A stretch of 36,853 bases of DNA, from the NCBI GenBank assembly GCA_036495525.1, contig DASXMR010000125.1:1-36853 (forward strand), in the 5' to 3' direction. Shown piece by piece: positions 1 to 7,011 of the stretch. A program made the translations under genes and the position numbers. The notes under the pieces were generated by a model. It had not been told where the DNA came from, ran no database searches, and saw only the letters and a list, made by a program, of their open reading frames with translations. The first letter of the stretch is position 1. Each line of letters opens with the position of its first letter. Origin of the DNA: DASXMR01 sp036495525 (GTDB lineage: Bacteria; Actinomycetota; Actinomycetes; Streptosporangiales; Streptosporangiaceae).

Positions 1-82
1 AGCTGCGGGTGGCGCGCTGGCCGGCCAGCCGCTCGCGAGCGACCGGGGGGAGCTCCTCGCCGGGTGGGTCGGCTGTCGGCAT
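1..82 (-). CDS. 5' end of a probable third YbjQ-like protein (truncated by window edge)
   Basis: An ATG at 82 opens a minus-strand frame that stays open to the window edge, giving only 27 codons. It begins 5 bases after the stop of the preceding YbjQ-like gene, so it would be the third gene of the same operon. The peptide contains LPPVARERLAG, which resembles LPPAAESRLAE near the N-terminus of the first gene of the set. That similarity is the only family evidence. No strong ribosome-binding site is visible, so translation may depend on the gene upstream. It could instead be an unrelated gene. Confidence 0.45.
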   Translation of the reverse strand, partial: MPTADPPGEELPPVARERLAGQRATRS

Positions 83-87
83 CGTCG

Positions 88-933
88 TCAGGCGTCGAGG
101 CTGAGCACCATCGTGGGCCGCTCGATGATGTGGTCGGCCCGCAGCGGGCGCACCGCAGTGCCGATCGCGAAGAACTCGGTGGTGTGCGAGCCCCAGGTGT
201 GGCTGTGCTGCCGCAACTGGACGCCGACGATGCCCTCGGCGTGCAGCGCCTCGGCTTCGGCCTGCATCCGGCTCATGGCCAGCTCGCGCGCGTCGTAGAG
301 GGCCTGGGTGAACTGCTCGAGCTCCACGTTCTTGCCGATGTTGCCGAGCATGCCGCCGATCCGCTGGTGCGCGACGTGGTACACGCACGAGCCCATGACC
401 ATGCCGAGCGGTGCGTAGCCCGCCCTGATCAGCGTCCAGAAGTCCTGGCCGGACAGGTCGGAGGTGAACGGCTGGTTCTTGTTGTTGCGCCAGTTGCTGA
501 CGCCGCCACCACCCGCGCCCTCCTCCGCCTTCACCGCCGTGCCGACCGCGATGAACTCGGCGATGTCGCTGCCGAACTCCTTCATCTCCACGTCGAGCCG
601 GACGCCGACGATCCCGTCGGCGCCGAGGGTCTGCGCCTCGGCCTCCATCCGGGTCATCGCCAGCTCCCTGGCGTGGTACATCGCCTGGGACAGCACGTCC
701 AGCTCCTGGTTCTGGCCCCAGCGCCGCATCTGCACGCCGACGTGGTAGATGGAGCTGCCGAGCACCAGCCCGACCGGACGGAAGCCCGCTTCGCGGACCA
801 GCAGGAACTCGTTGACCGACAGGTCTGAGGTGAAGATCGAGCCGGGACGGCCTGGCCGCAGCTCGGCGAGGCGGCGCATCGCGTCCTGCGGCACGCCCTG
901 CACATCGATGTCGGCGCTTCGCTGGTCGGTCAT
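88..933 (-). CDS. Tandem-domain YbjQ-like (PF01906-type) protein
   Basis: The 281-residue product has two copies of the YbjQ / 'heavy-metal-binding' fold, at about residues 30-145 and 165-262. Each starts with a FTSDLS block, runs through GLVLGSSIYHV or GMVMGSCVYHV, a helix with ARELAM.RM.AEA, a GIVGV strand, and ends in the family's (A/I)VGTAV-type strand. The start chosen is the ATG at 933, because AAGGAG precedes it at good spacing and it overlaps the upstream stop as ATGA; the longer open frame to 1134 only shadows the previous gene. The family has no proven biochemical role, and the copies contain few cysteines, so the metal-binding name should be treated with caution. It is probably cytosolic, since no signal peptide or membrane segment is visible. 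Confidence 0.8.
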   Translation of the reverse strand: MTDQRSADIDVQGVPQDAMRRLAELRPGRPGSIFTSDLSVNEFLLVREAGFRPVGLVLGSSIYHVGVQMRRWGQNQELDVLSQAMYHARELAMTRMEAEAQTLGADGIVGVRLDVEMKEFGSDIAEFIAVGTAVKAEEGAGGGGVSNWRNNKNQPFTSDLSGQDFWTLIRAGYAPLGMVMGSCVYHVAHQRIGGMLGNIGKNVELEQFTQALYDARELAMSRMQAEAEALHAEGIVGVQLRQHSHTWGSHTTEFFAIGTAVRPLRADHIIERPTMVLSLDA

Positions 934-1895
934 CGTTCTCCTTGACTTATCTCGCTGCCCGCCGGGCCGGTGCCCAGCCGCACCCGGGCGGCCTGCCGCC
1001 GCTGCGGGTCGAGGGACATGATCGCCAGGCTCGGCCCGCGGGCCTGGCGGTCGGCCGTCGCGAACTTCGTCGTGGCCGTGCCGATGATGGTGACCTCGAC
1101 GATGTGATCCTTGCCGTGCTCCTGCATGGTGCACTCGCGCTCGCGCACCCGCATGTCCATGCTGGACACCACCACTGACTCAGCGCCGAGGCGAGCGACG
1201 TCACGCTCAAGCTGCCCGCGCGCGTCGTGCCTGGTCTGGTTCACCAGGTCGGTGTACCCAGCCACCTCGGTGTTCCCGGTCCCCCAGCTGCGCTGGCTCA
1301 TCGTCAGCCAGTCGTCGTGCCGCGAGCCGATCGAGATGCCGAGCACCAGCCCGGCCGGCACCCAGCCGGCCATGATCAGCTTCGCGAAGTCCTGGCCGGA
1401 CAAGCCCGAGGTGAACGGGGCTGGCAATGACGCCGCCCCCGGCGCCCGGACTGCGGTGCCGATCGCCTTGAACTCAAGCCCGCCGGCCGGGAAGCCGCCG
1501 ATGCTCAGCGTCACGCCGACCACGCCGTGCCCGCCCAGCTCGGCGCACTCCTCGGTCATCCGGCTGATCGCCACCCGCCGCGCGTCGTAAAGTGCCTGCA
1601 CCATCGGGCCGAAAGCACCCGAGGAGCCCATGCCCGAGGTCGCGGTGACGCTTCGGTACGGCGTGCCGAACCCGCCGTAGCCGGCCCAGGCACCGGGGCA
1701 CGCGTAACCGCCGGTGAAGCCGATGTTGTAGACGGCGGCGCCCAGCACCTGGCCGACCGGCTCGAATCCGGCGCTTTTGATCGCGGTGAACTCGTCCGCG
1801 GTGAGGGCCGACCCCCAGGTCCCGCTGCGGCGAATCTCGGCCAGCCGGGACTCAGCAGCGGGTGGCAGCCACCCGGCCGGCTGGTCCTCGGTCAC
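930..1895 (-). CDS. Tandem-domain YbjQ-like (PF01906-type) protein, first gene of operon
   Basis: This 321-residue paralogue of the next gene carries two YbjQ-like units, about residues 30-150 and 165-275. The first has GQVLGAAVYNIGF followed by an inserted Gly/Tyr-rich loop (about 60-85) and a GVVGVTL strand. The second begins FTSGLSGQDF and has GLVLGISIG. Each ends in an IGTA strand. The start is a GTG at 1895, with GAAGGGGG 8 bases upstream; an ATG at 1902 is out of frame. The stop overlaps the next start by four bases, so the two are translationally coupled. The tail after residue 285 is basic and not conserved between paralogues. Function is unknown; paralogous units side by side suggest a hetero-oligomeric ring or shell, by analogy with the oligomeric YbjQ fold, but this is inference. 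Confidence 0.78.
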   Translation of the reverse strand: MTEDQPAGWLPPAAESRLAEIRRSGTWGSALTADEFTAIKSAGFEPVGQVLGAAVYNIGFTGGYACPGAWAGYGGFGTPYRSVTATSGMGSSGAFGPMVQALYDARRVAISRMTEECAELGGHGVVGVTLSIGGFPAGGLEFKAIGTAVRAPGAASLPAPFTSGLSGQDFAKLIMAGWVPAGLVLGISIGSRHDDWLTMSQRSWGTGNTEVAGYTDLVNQTRHDARGQLERDVARLGAESVVVSSMDMRVRERECTMQEHGKDHIVEVTIIGTATTKFATADRQARGPSLAIMSLDPQRRQAARVRLGTGPAGSEISQGER

Positions 1896-1940
1896 CTGGC
1901 ATGCCCCCTTCGGCCGCTGCCGCTTACGATACCGGCCGGT

Positions 1941-2111
1941 TCACTCGTCAGCCGCGTCCCACTCCTCGTTCCGCTTCCTCGCCGTCTCCAGCGCGTGCGC
2001 GGCCGCATCCTGCGTCGGATACGGGCCGAGCCGGTCCTTGGCCGGGCAGCCGTCGTCGGGCTCCACGGTCATGTGCCTGAGGCAGAACCACCACTGATGC
2101 TCACCATCCAT
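1941..2111 (-). CDS. Small conserved actinobacterial protein, 56 aa, next to map
   Basis: A 57-codon frame runs from ATG 2111 to TGA 1941 and encodes a compact acidic protein. It contains WWFCLRHMTVEPDDGC, KDRLGPYPTQDAAAHAL and a charged end, WDAADE. I recognise this pattern (CL.H..VEP..GC....RLGPY.T...A..AL) from short actinobacterial proteins often found beside methionine aminopeptidase; this is memory, not a search. Cys10, His13 and Cys22 could form part of a metal site, and the RLGPY segment resembles the start of an SPOR-like module. It lies only 20 bases from the divergent map gene, so the two must share a promoter region. No clear ribosome-binding site is visible upstream. Confidence 0.7.
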   Translation of the reverse strand: MDGEHQWWFCLRHMTVEPDDGCPAKDRLGPYPTQDAAAHALETARKRNEEWDAADE

Positions 2112-2117
2112 GGCAAC

Positions 2118-2123
2118 TACACT
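2118..2123 (+). promoter_or_regulatory. Probable -10 element of a leaderless map transcript
   Basis: TACACT fits the TANNNT -10 pattern and ends 8 bases before the map ATG, so transcription would begin at or next to the start codon. There is no Shine-Dalgarno sequence before that ATG, which agrees with leaderless translation. No convincing -35 box is seen. The element abuts the 5' end of the divergent 56-residue gene. Confidence 0.4.
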
Positions 2124-2131
2124 CGCAGATC

Positions 2132-2980
2132 ATGGCCACCATGCTCCAGCCCGGCCGGATCTCGCCTGCCCGGCCGGTTCCCTCGCACATCGCCGCGCCC
2201 GAGTACGTCGGCAAGAAGCGCCCGAGGACCGGCGAGAGCGCGGTCAAGGACGCGGCGACCATCGAGCGGATGCGGGTGGCCAGCCGGATCGCGGCGCAGG
2301 CGCTGGCCGAGGTCGGGCGGCACGTGGCGCCGGGGGTGACCACCGACGAGCTGGACCGGGTCGGGCACGAGTTCCTGCTGGACCACGGCGCTTACCCGAG
2401 CACCCTCGGCTACCGGGGCTACCCCAAATCGCTGTGCACCTCGCTGAACGAGGTGATCTGCCACGGTATCCCCGACGACACCGTGATCGCGGACGGCGAC
2501 ATCGTCAACGTGGACATCACCGCTTTTATTGACGGCGTGCACGGCGACACCAACGCGACCTTCCTGGCCGGCGCCGTCGACGAGGAGTCCAGGTTGCTGG
2601 TCGAGCGGACCAGGGAGGCGATGATGCGCGGGGTCCGCGCGGTGGTGCCCGGCCGCGCGCTGAACGTCATCGGCCGGGTCATCGAGTCCTACGCCCGCCG
2701 GTTCGGCTACGGCGTGGTGCGCGACTTCACCGGGCACGGGATCGGGACGACGTTCCACTCCGGCCTGATCGTGCCGCACTACGACGACCCCGGCGCCACC
2801 ATGATCATGGAGCCTGGCATGACCTTCACGATCGAGCCCATGCTGACGCTCGGCACGATCGAGTACGACGTCTGGCCGGATGGCTGGACGGCCGTCACCA
2901 GGGACCGCAAGCGCACGGCGCAGTTCGAGCACACCGTGCTGGTGACCGCCGACGGCCACGAGATCCTCACCCTCCCCTAA
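2132..2980 (+). CDS. map: Type I methionine aminopeptidase
   Basis: The 282-residue enzyme removes the initiator methionine from nascent proteins in the cytosol. The pita-bread fold occupies about residues 40-282. Metal and substrate residues are visible in order: His in NEVICHGIP, two Asp in VNVDITAFIDGVHGDTN, His in TGHGIGTTFH, Glu in EPGMTFTIEP, and Glu in the final QFEHTVLVT. An N-terminal extension of about 35 residues (with VGKKRP) precedes the catalytic domain, as in one of the actinobacterial map types. The ATG at 2132 is used; ATG 2141 is an in-frame alternative. No ribosome-binding site is seen, consistent with a leaderless mRNA. It is a stand-alone transcription unit. Confidence 0.95.
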   Translation: MATMLQPGRISPARPVPSHIAAPEYVGKKRPRTGESAVKDAATIERMRVASRIAAQALAEVGRHVAPGVTTDELDRVGHEFLLDHGAYPSTLGYRGYPKSLCTSLNEVICHGIPDDTVIADGDIVNVDITAFIDGVHGDTNATFLAGAVDEESRLLVERTREAMMRGVRAVVPGRALNVIGRVIESYARRFGYGVVRDFTGHGIGTTFHSGLIVPHYDDPGATMIMEPGMTFTIEPMLTLGTIEYDVWPDGWTAVTRDRKRTAQFEHTVLVTADGHEILTLP

Positions 2981-3152
2981 CCGCGCCCGCCTCCCGCAGG
3001 CCAGTCTGCGAGGCCTCCCGCCGGCCCGGGCTGCGGCGACACCCCGGGAGTCCTGGTGCTGCTATAACGACAGCCCCCTAAACCGCGTCCGCCTCCGGCC
3101 AGTCCACTCCGCGACGACACCTTGGGAGCCCTGGTCCTGCTGTAACGACAGC
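2976..3152. repeat. Imperfect tandem duplication of the map 3' end
   Basis: Two adjacent copies with a 78-base offset in their conserved part follow the map stop. The best-kept block is 37 bases long, at 3038-3074 and 3116-3152, with five mismatches. The front of each copy also matches: CCCTAA followed by CCGCGCCCGCCTCC at the true stop and ACCGCGTCCGCCTCC in the second copy near 3077. The map stop triplet itself is therefore part of the repeated unit. No protein is encoded here. Confidence 0.7.
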
Positions 3153-3200
3153 AGGATTCTCGCGGTGCGGCTCGTATCGCCGTGAGAGCCGGCGAGCCCG

Positions 3201-3237
3201 GGGTCAGCGGTCGGGCCCGGCCAGGGTCAGCGGTCGG
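3201..3237. repeat. 14-base direct repeat carrying the stop codon of the DapA-family gene
   Basis: GGGTCAGCGGTCGG occurs exactly at 3201-3214 and 3224-3237. The second copy contains the stop of the minus-strand DapA-family gene (3227-3229), and the first repeats the same triplet 23 bases further downstream. Confidence 0.75.
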
Positions 3238-4003
3238 CGGGCCAGCCGACCCGGCTCGCGGCCGCGATGCCGTGCGTTCCCGCCAGCACCCGCTTCAGCT
3301 CGGCCGGGCCGCCGTCCCTGACCCGAAGATGAGCGTCAGCGAGCTCGCGCTGCGCGGCCGCATCACCGCCGAACGCGAGGCAGCTCAGCTCCGGCTCGAT
3401 GTTGGCCAGCGCCAGGATCGCGCCCGCGGCTCCCATCGGGCCGGCCAGCGCGAGCAGCGCGGACGAGCCCACGTAGGTGGCGCCGTCGTAGTGCGCCAGC
3501 TCGTCGAGCAGCCGGTCAGGGCTGCCCGAGGAGTCCTTCTGCCCGATCACCGGCAGATTGGCCAGCTCGGGCACCGGTACGCCGGGAGCGGAGATCCAGG
3601 GGATGTGGTACGCGAGCACCGGCCGGCCGTCGGCGGCGGCAGCGACCGCCTTGAAATACCCGGCCAGGTCCTCGCTGCCCGGCGGCGGCCAGGCCAGGAC
3701 GGCGTCGGCACCGGCCGCGCACGCCGCCTCAGTCAGCTCAGCGGCCTGCGAGGCGGCCGGGGCGCCGGTACCGGCCAGCACCGGGATCTCGGCCGGGACC
3801 GCGTCACGGACAGCGCGGATGACCGCGACCCGCTCGGCGGGGCTCAGCGAGCTGGCCTCGCCGGTCGTGCCGCAGGCCAGCACTGCCTGCATGCCGCGCC
3901 GCACCAGGTCGGCCGCCAGCTCGCCGGTCGAGCCAGTGTCGACCTCGCCCGACTCAGAGAACACCGTCACCAGCGCGACCCCGACCCCGCTGAACAGCTC
4001 CAT
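3227..4003 (-). CDS. DapA/NAL-family lyase or aldolase (2-oxoacid aldolase/dehydratase type)
   Basis: The 258-residue protein is a class I (Schiff-base) aldolase of the dihydrodipicolinate synthase superfamily. Visible motifs are ACGTTGEASSLSPAER at about residues 43-58, the catalytic tyrosine in AYHIPW (Tyr132) and the Schiff-base lysine in QKDSSG (Lys156). The KDSSG form is common in catabolic members acting on sugar-derived 2-oxo acids, so a role in the adjacent catabolic locus is more likely than lysine synthesis. At 258 residues it is shorter than the usual 290-300. The start is ATG 4003, with GGAG six bases upstream; an in-frame extension to 4096 is low-complexity Ala/Gly and lacks a better site. 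It is divergent from the SDR gene. The substrate is unknown. Confidence 0.85.
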   Translation of the reverse strand: MELFSGVGVALVTVFSESGEVDTGSTGELAADLVRRGMQAVLACGTTGEASSLSPAERVAVIRAVRDAVPAEIPVLAGTGAPAASQAAELTEAACAAGADAVLAWPPPGSEDLAGYFKAVAAAADGRPVLAYHIPWISAPGVPVPELANLPVIGQKDSSGSPDRLLDELAHYDGATYVGSSALLALAGPMGAAGAILALANIEPELSCLAFGGDAAAQRELADAHLRVRDGGPAELKRVLAGTHGIAAASRVGWPADR

Positions 4004-4325
4004 ACCCGGCTCCGCTCCATTCCCGGCCCTCGCCGCACTCGGTGACGCCGCACTCGCGGCCCAGCCCATCGCCGCATTCGCGGCCGTGCCCATCATCGCC
4101 TACTGCCCGGCCCGCCGCCCAGCGCCCGCAGACCGCGACCCGCGTCCGCCGTACCGCAGCGCGGGCTCGCCTGGCGTGGCCCGTCGATGATCTTGAAGGA
4201 AAATGGTTGCCGGAACAGCCAAATTCCTTCCGGATCAATGGCCGGCGCGGTCAGGCAAGACCCGGAGGGGTTCAACTGATCCCCGGCATCCATCGCCAGC
4301 CAGACTCCCGCCGTCTATAGTAATT
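4004..4325. other. Intergenic region between the divergent lyase and SDR genes
   Basis: No gene is supported here. 4004-4120 is Ala/Gly-rich low-complexity sequence with short GCCGCACTCG and GCCGCATTCG repeats. The rest leads into the SDR promoter near 4293. The minus-strand leader for the lyase would be about 300 bases if it starts near the shared operator. Confidence 0.5.
4293..4321 (+). promoter_or_regulatory. Predicted promoter of the SDR-DppF operon
   Basis: TCGCCA (4293-4298), a 17-base spacer and TATAGT (4316-4321) resemble a primary-sigma promoter. Transcription would begin about 4328, inside the palindromic operator. The opposite strand carries TACTAT across 4317-4322 as a possible -10 for the divergent lyase gene. 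Confidence 0.45.
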
Positions 4326-4337
4326 TTCGTCGACAAT
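4326..4337. promoter_or_regulatory. Putative GntR (FCD) operator, site 1
   Basis: TTCGTCGACAAT matches the perfect palindrome at 11044-11055 in 10 of 12 positions, keeping the GTCGAC core. A further half-site, CGACAAT, follows at 4338-4344. It lies at the predicted transcription start of the SDR gene and between two divergent genes, where a repressor could control both. Confidence 0.65.
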
Positions 4338-4414
4338 CGACAATAGGTCAGCACGCGACCGTAAGGCCGCGCTGCTGGCCGGTGTCAGCCGCAGCGCAGC
4401 CGCGGGGAGGACAG

Positions 4415-5215
4415 TTGCCAGCTTCCCGGTTCGACGGCCAGGTCGCCATTGTCACCGGCGGCTCGAACGGCATCGGTCGCGCGATTGCGGCCGGCTTCGC
4501 CAGCGAGGGCGCCAGCGTGGTGATCTGCGACCTGGCGGACTCCGGTTACTTCGACGGACAGCACAACGTCGTCACCGTGCTCGCGGACGTCGCCAGCGCG
4601 GGCGCCGCCGACCAGGTGATCGGCACGGCAGTGACCAGGTTCGGCCGGGCCGACATCCTGGTCAACGACGCGGCTGCCTACCCGGACGGCACCCTGCTGG
4701 CGATGCCGCCAGACGAGTGGGACCGGGTCTTCCGGGTGAACGTCACCGGCGGCTTCATGATGATGCAGGCGTTCGGCCGGCACTGCGGCGATCGGGCGGG
4801 CGGCGGCTCGATCGTCAGCATCACATCCGGGTCGGCGCGCAGCCCGCGGCCAGGCGGCGCCGCTTACGCCGCGTCCAAGGCGGCAGTCGAGACGATGAGC
4901 AAGGTCTTCGCCATGGAGCTCGGGCCGGCCGGGATCCGGGTGAACGTGGTCGCGCCCGGCTACATCGACGTACGCGAGTGGAGCGACGCCTACCCGGACC
5001 GCGCCAGCGACGACCTGCGCGCCGCACTGACCGGCGGCATCCCGCTCGGCCGCGGCGGCGACCCGCGCGAGGTAGCCAGTGCCGTGCTGTTCCTGGCCTC
5101 AGAGCAGGCCGCGCACATCACCGGCGCGGTGCTCGACGTGGACGGCGGCTCAGGAGCTGGCCGGTTTGCCCTGCCACGGCAGGCGATGACGGGAGCGAAT
5201 CATGCCAGCGGCTGA
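4415..5215 (+). CDS. SDR-family oxidoreductase
   Basis: This classical short-chain dehydrogenase (266 residues from the chosen start) oxidises or reduces a hydroxyl/keto group with NAD(P). The cofactor motif TGGSNGIG is at residues 14-21 and the catalytic Ser-Tyr-Lys set at about Ser138, Tyr151 and Lys155 (YAASK). The usual NNAG appears as NDAA, and GPAGIRVNVVAPG follows as expected. Asp39 in VICDL suggests preference for NAD. The TTG at 4415 is preferred because GGGGAGG ends four bases before it; the open frame reaches GTG 4382 without a good site. The 3' end overlaps the DppF gene by 14 bases, so the two form one operon under operator site 1. A polyol or sugar substrate is likely from context. 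Confidence 0.9.
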   Translation: MPASRFDGQVAIVTGGSNGIGRAIAAGFASEGASVVICDLADSGYFDGQHNVVTVLADVASAGAADQVIGTAVTRFGRADILVNDAAAYPDGTLLAMPPDEWDRVFRVNVTGGFMMMQAFGRHCGDRAGGGSIVSITSGSARSPRPGGAAYAASKAAVETMSKVFAMELGPAGIRVNVVAPGYIDVREWSDAYPDRASDDLRAALTGGIPLGRGGDPREVASAVLFLASEQAAHITGAVLDVDGGSGAGRFALPRQAMTGANHASG

Positions 5216-6227
5216 CACCGACGTCCCGGTCATCGAGACCAGGGACGTCAGCAAGCAATTCCGGGCCGGGCACTCAGGCCTGGCCGGACGGGCGACGCTG
5301 ACTGCCGTCGACGGGGTATCCCTGGCCATCCGCCGCGGCGAGACGCTGGCGCTGGTCGGCGAGACCGGCTCGGGCAAGACCACGTTCGGGCGGCTGCTGC
5401 TCGGCCTGTACACGCCGAGCAGCGGCGACATCCTGTACCGCGGCAGCAGCATCCTGGACCGGCGGGGCGCGGCGGCCAAGGCGGTACGCCGCCAGGTGCA
5501 GGGCGTCTTCCAGGACCCGTACTCCTCGCTCAACCCGACGATGACGATCGGCCAGTCGCTGGCCGAGGTGCTGCGGGTGCACCGGGTGGTCCCGCGGCAG
5601 GAGCGCGAGACCAAGGTGGCCGAGCTGCTCACGACCGTCGGCCTTTCTCCGGACCAGGCGTCCCGGCGGCCGATGGCTTTCAGCGGGGGCGAGCGCCAGC
5701 GGGTCGGGATCGCCAGGGCGCTCGCCGTAGAGCCGGAGGTGGTGATCGCCGACGAGCCGCTGTCAGCGCTGGATGTCTCGATCCAGGCCCAGGTGCTGAA
5801 CCTGATGATCGGGCTGCAGCAGGAACGCGGCATCACCTACCTGTTCGTCACCCACGACCTGGACGTGGCCAGGCACATCAGCCAGCGCACCGCCGTGCTC
5901 TACCTGGGCCGGGTGGTCGAGTACGGCCTGACGGCCGAGGTGTTCGCCGAGCCGCTGCACCCCTACACCCAGGCACTGGTGCGCGCCGCGCCGCGGCTGA
6001 CCGCGCAGCGCCGGGCAGCCAAGCCGGCCCTGGCCGGGGACATTCCGAGCGCGATCGAGCGTCCGTCCGGCTGCCACTTCCACCCCCGCTGCCCGTTCGC
6101 GATACCGGTCTGCCGGGAGCGCGAGCCGCAGCTGCTCGCCGTGTCGCCGGACCGCTGGGCTGCCTGCCACCTGCACGACGCTTCGGCCAGCAACGGCGCA
6201 ACACCGCCCGCCCCGCCCGTCGGCTAA
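5202..6227 (+). CDS. Oligopeptide-type ABC importer ATP-binding protein (DppF/OppF-like)
   Basis: The 341-residue ATPase has all canonical motifs: Walker A GETGSGKTT (53-61), Q-loop Gln104, signature FSGGERQRVGIARAL (160-174), Walker B VVIADEP (180-186) and switch His218. The C-terminal oligopeptide/dipeptide extension contains HPYTQAL and a cysteine cluster (CHFHPRCPFAIPVC, ending in AACHLH) that can hold an Fe-S cluster in some family members. GGGAG lies 8 bases before ATG 5202. The gene has no permease beside it. The DppA, B, C and D partners lie 6 kb away at 11252-15793 and lack an F subunit, so this gene probably completes that importer under the same operator. Confidence 0.92.
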   Translation: MPAADTDVPVIETRDVSKQFRAGHSGLAGRATLTAVDGVSLAIRRGETLALVGETGSGKTTFGRLLLGLYTPSSGDILYRGSSILDRRGAAAKAVRRQVQGVFQDPYSSLNPTMTIGQSLAEVLRVHRVVPRQERETKVAELLTTVGLSPDQASRRPMAFSGGERQRVGIARALAVEPEVVIADEPLSALDVSIQAQVLNLMIGLQQERGITYLFVTHDLDVARHISQRTAVLYLGRVVEYGLTAEVFAEPLHPYTQALVRAAPRLTAQRRAAKPALAGDIPSAIERPSGCHFHPRCPFAIPVCREREPQLLAVSPDRWAACHLHDASASNGATPPAPPVG

Positions 6228-6247
6228 ATACGGTAAGCCACCCCCGG

Positions 6248-6275
6248 CCGGGTAGCCCGGAAGCTGGTTACCCGG
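6248..6275. terminator. Hairpin between convergent genes, probable bidirectional terminator
   Basis: CCGGGTAGCC (6248-6257) pairs with GGTTACCCGG (6266-6275) at 9 of 10 positions around an eight-base loop. It sits in the 57-base gap between the converging DppF and GntR genes. There is no T-tract on either side, as is common in actinomycetes. Confidence 0.55.
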
Positions 6276-6284
6276 AAAGAGCGG

Positions 6285-6962
6285 CTAGCCGATCCTGCGG
6301 ACCTGGCCGGGAACCCGGCCGGCTGGCTCGCGCCCCCGCTCAGGGAAGCCGGTCAGGTAGTGCTCGCGCAGCGCTTCGCGCAGCCGGCCGGAGTCCCCGC
6401 TGACCACCGCGTCGAACAGCTCCCGGTGCCGGTCGGCCGCGTCGGCGAGCCCGATCCCCTGCCGCTCGATCTCCGACCGCATCAGGGCGCCCATCTGGCT
6501 GTTGAGCATCGACCACAGGTCCTTGAGGCGGCCACGGCCAGACACGTCGACCAGCAGCTCGTGGAACCGCGTGTCGCTCTCCACCAGCGCGTCCATGTCG
6601 TCGAGCCGGGCGGCCACGGTCATGTGCTCCATCGCCAGCCGCAGCGACCTGACCAGTTCCTTGCGCCCGCCGCCGATGCCGTCGCTGACGCTGGCGTCCT
6701 CCAGCACATAGCGGGCGTAGCAGACGTCCTCGGCGTCCTCGGCTGACATCCGGGTGACGACGCTGTAGCGCCGCGGCACGATATCGATCAGGCCCTCGGA
6801 CTGCAGCATCCGCATGGCGTCCCTGATGGTGCCGCGGCTGACGCCGAAGTCGGCGGCCAGGTTGGCCTCGACCAGCCTGGTCTCGGCCGGCAGCTCGTTG
6901 TTCAGGATCCGGTGCCGCAGCGCCTTGCCGACCGCCTCGGGCAGAGAGACATGCTCGAGAAT
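6285..6962 (-). CDS. GntR-family (FadR/FCD subfamily) transcriptional regulator with non-canonical start
   Basis: About 225 residues: an N-terminal winged helix (about 5-75, with GVSRGTIRDAMRMLQSEGLI) and an all-helical FCD effector domain (about 80-215, with FHELLVD and DRHRELFDAVVSGD). FCD domains usually bind small organic acids, often through a metal. No ATG, GTG or TTG exists in frame upstream of the HTH; the first such codon, ATG 6815, would delete it. I use ATT 6962, where AGGAGG lies eight bases upstream; CTG 6944 is an alternative. An ATG at 6952 is out of frame by two bases next to a TCTCTCT run. It is the last gene of the minus operon from 11020, and is the likely repressor at the three ATTGTCGACAAT-like sites. 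Confidence 0.85.
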   Translation of the reverse strand: MLEHVSLPEAVGKALRHRILNNELPAETRLVEANLAADFGVSRGTIRDAMRMLQSEGLIDIVPRRYSVVTRMSAEDAEDVCYARYVLEDASVSDGIGGGRKELVRSLRLAMEHMTVAARLDDMDALVESDTRFHELLVDVSGRGRLKDLWSMLNSQMGALMRSEIERQGIGLADAADRHRELFDAVVSGDSGRLREALREHYLTGFPERGREPAGRVPGQVRRIG

Positions 6963-7011
6963 GCTCCCCGCCTCCTCTACTCGTCGGGTACTCGTCCGCG
7001 TGGCCCGAGGG

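Noticed and set aside
3038..3152. CRISPR-like pair of 37-base repeats
   Set aside because: There are only two copies with five mismatches, no third unit and no cas genes. The repeat includes the map stop, so it is a tandem duplication.
4004..4096. Longer N-terminus for the DapA-family lyase
   Set aside because: The extra 31 residues are Ala/Gly-rich and come from short DNA repeats. The ATG at 4003 has a proper ribosome-binding site and the usual family N-terminus.
6815..6815. ATG 6815 as start of the GntR regulator
   Set aside because: It would remove most of the winged helix, including GVSRGTIRDA, while upstream codons in the same frame keep a typical GntR N-terminus.
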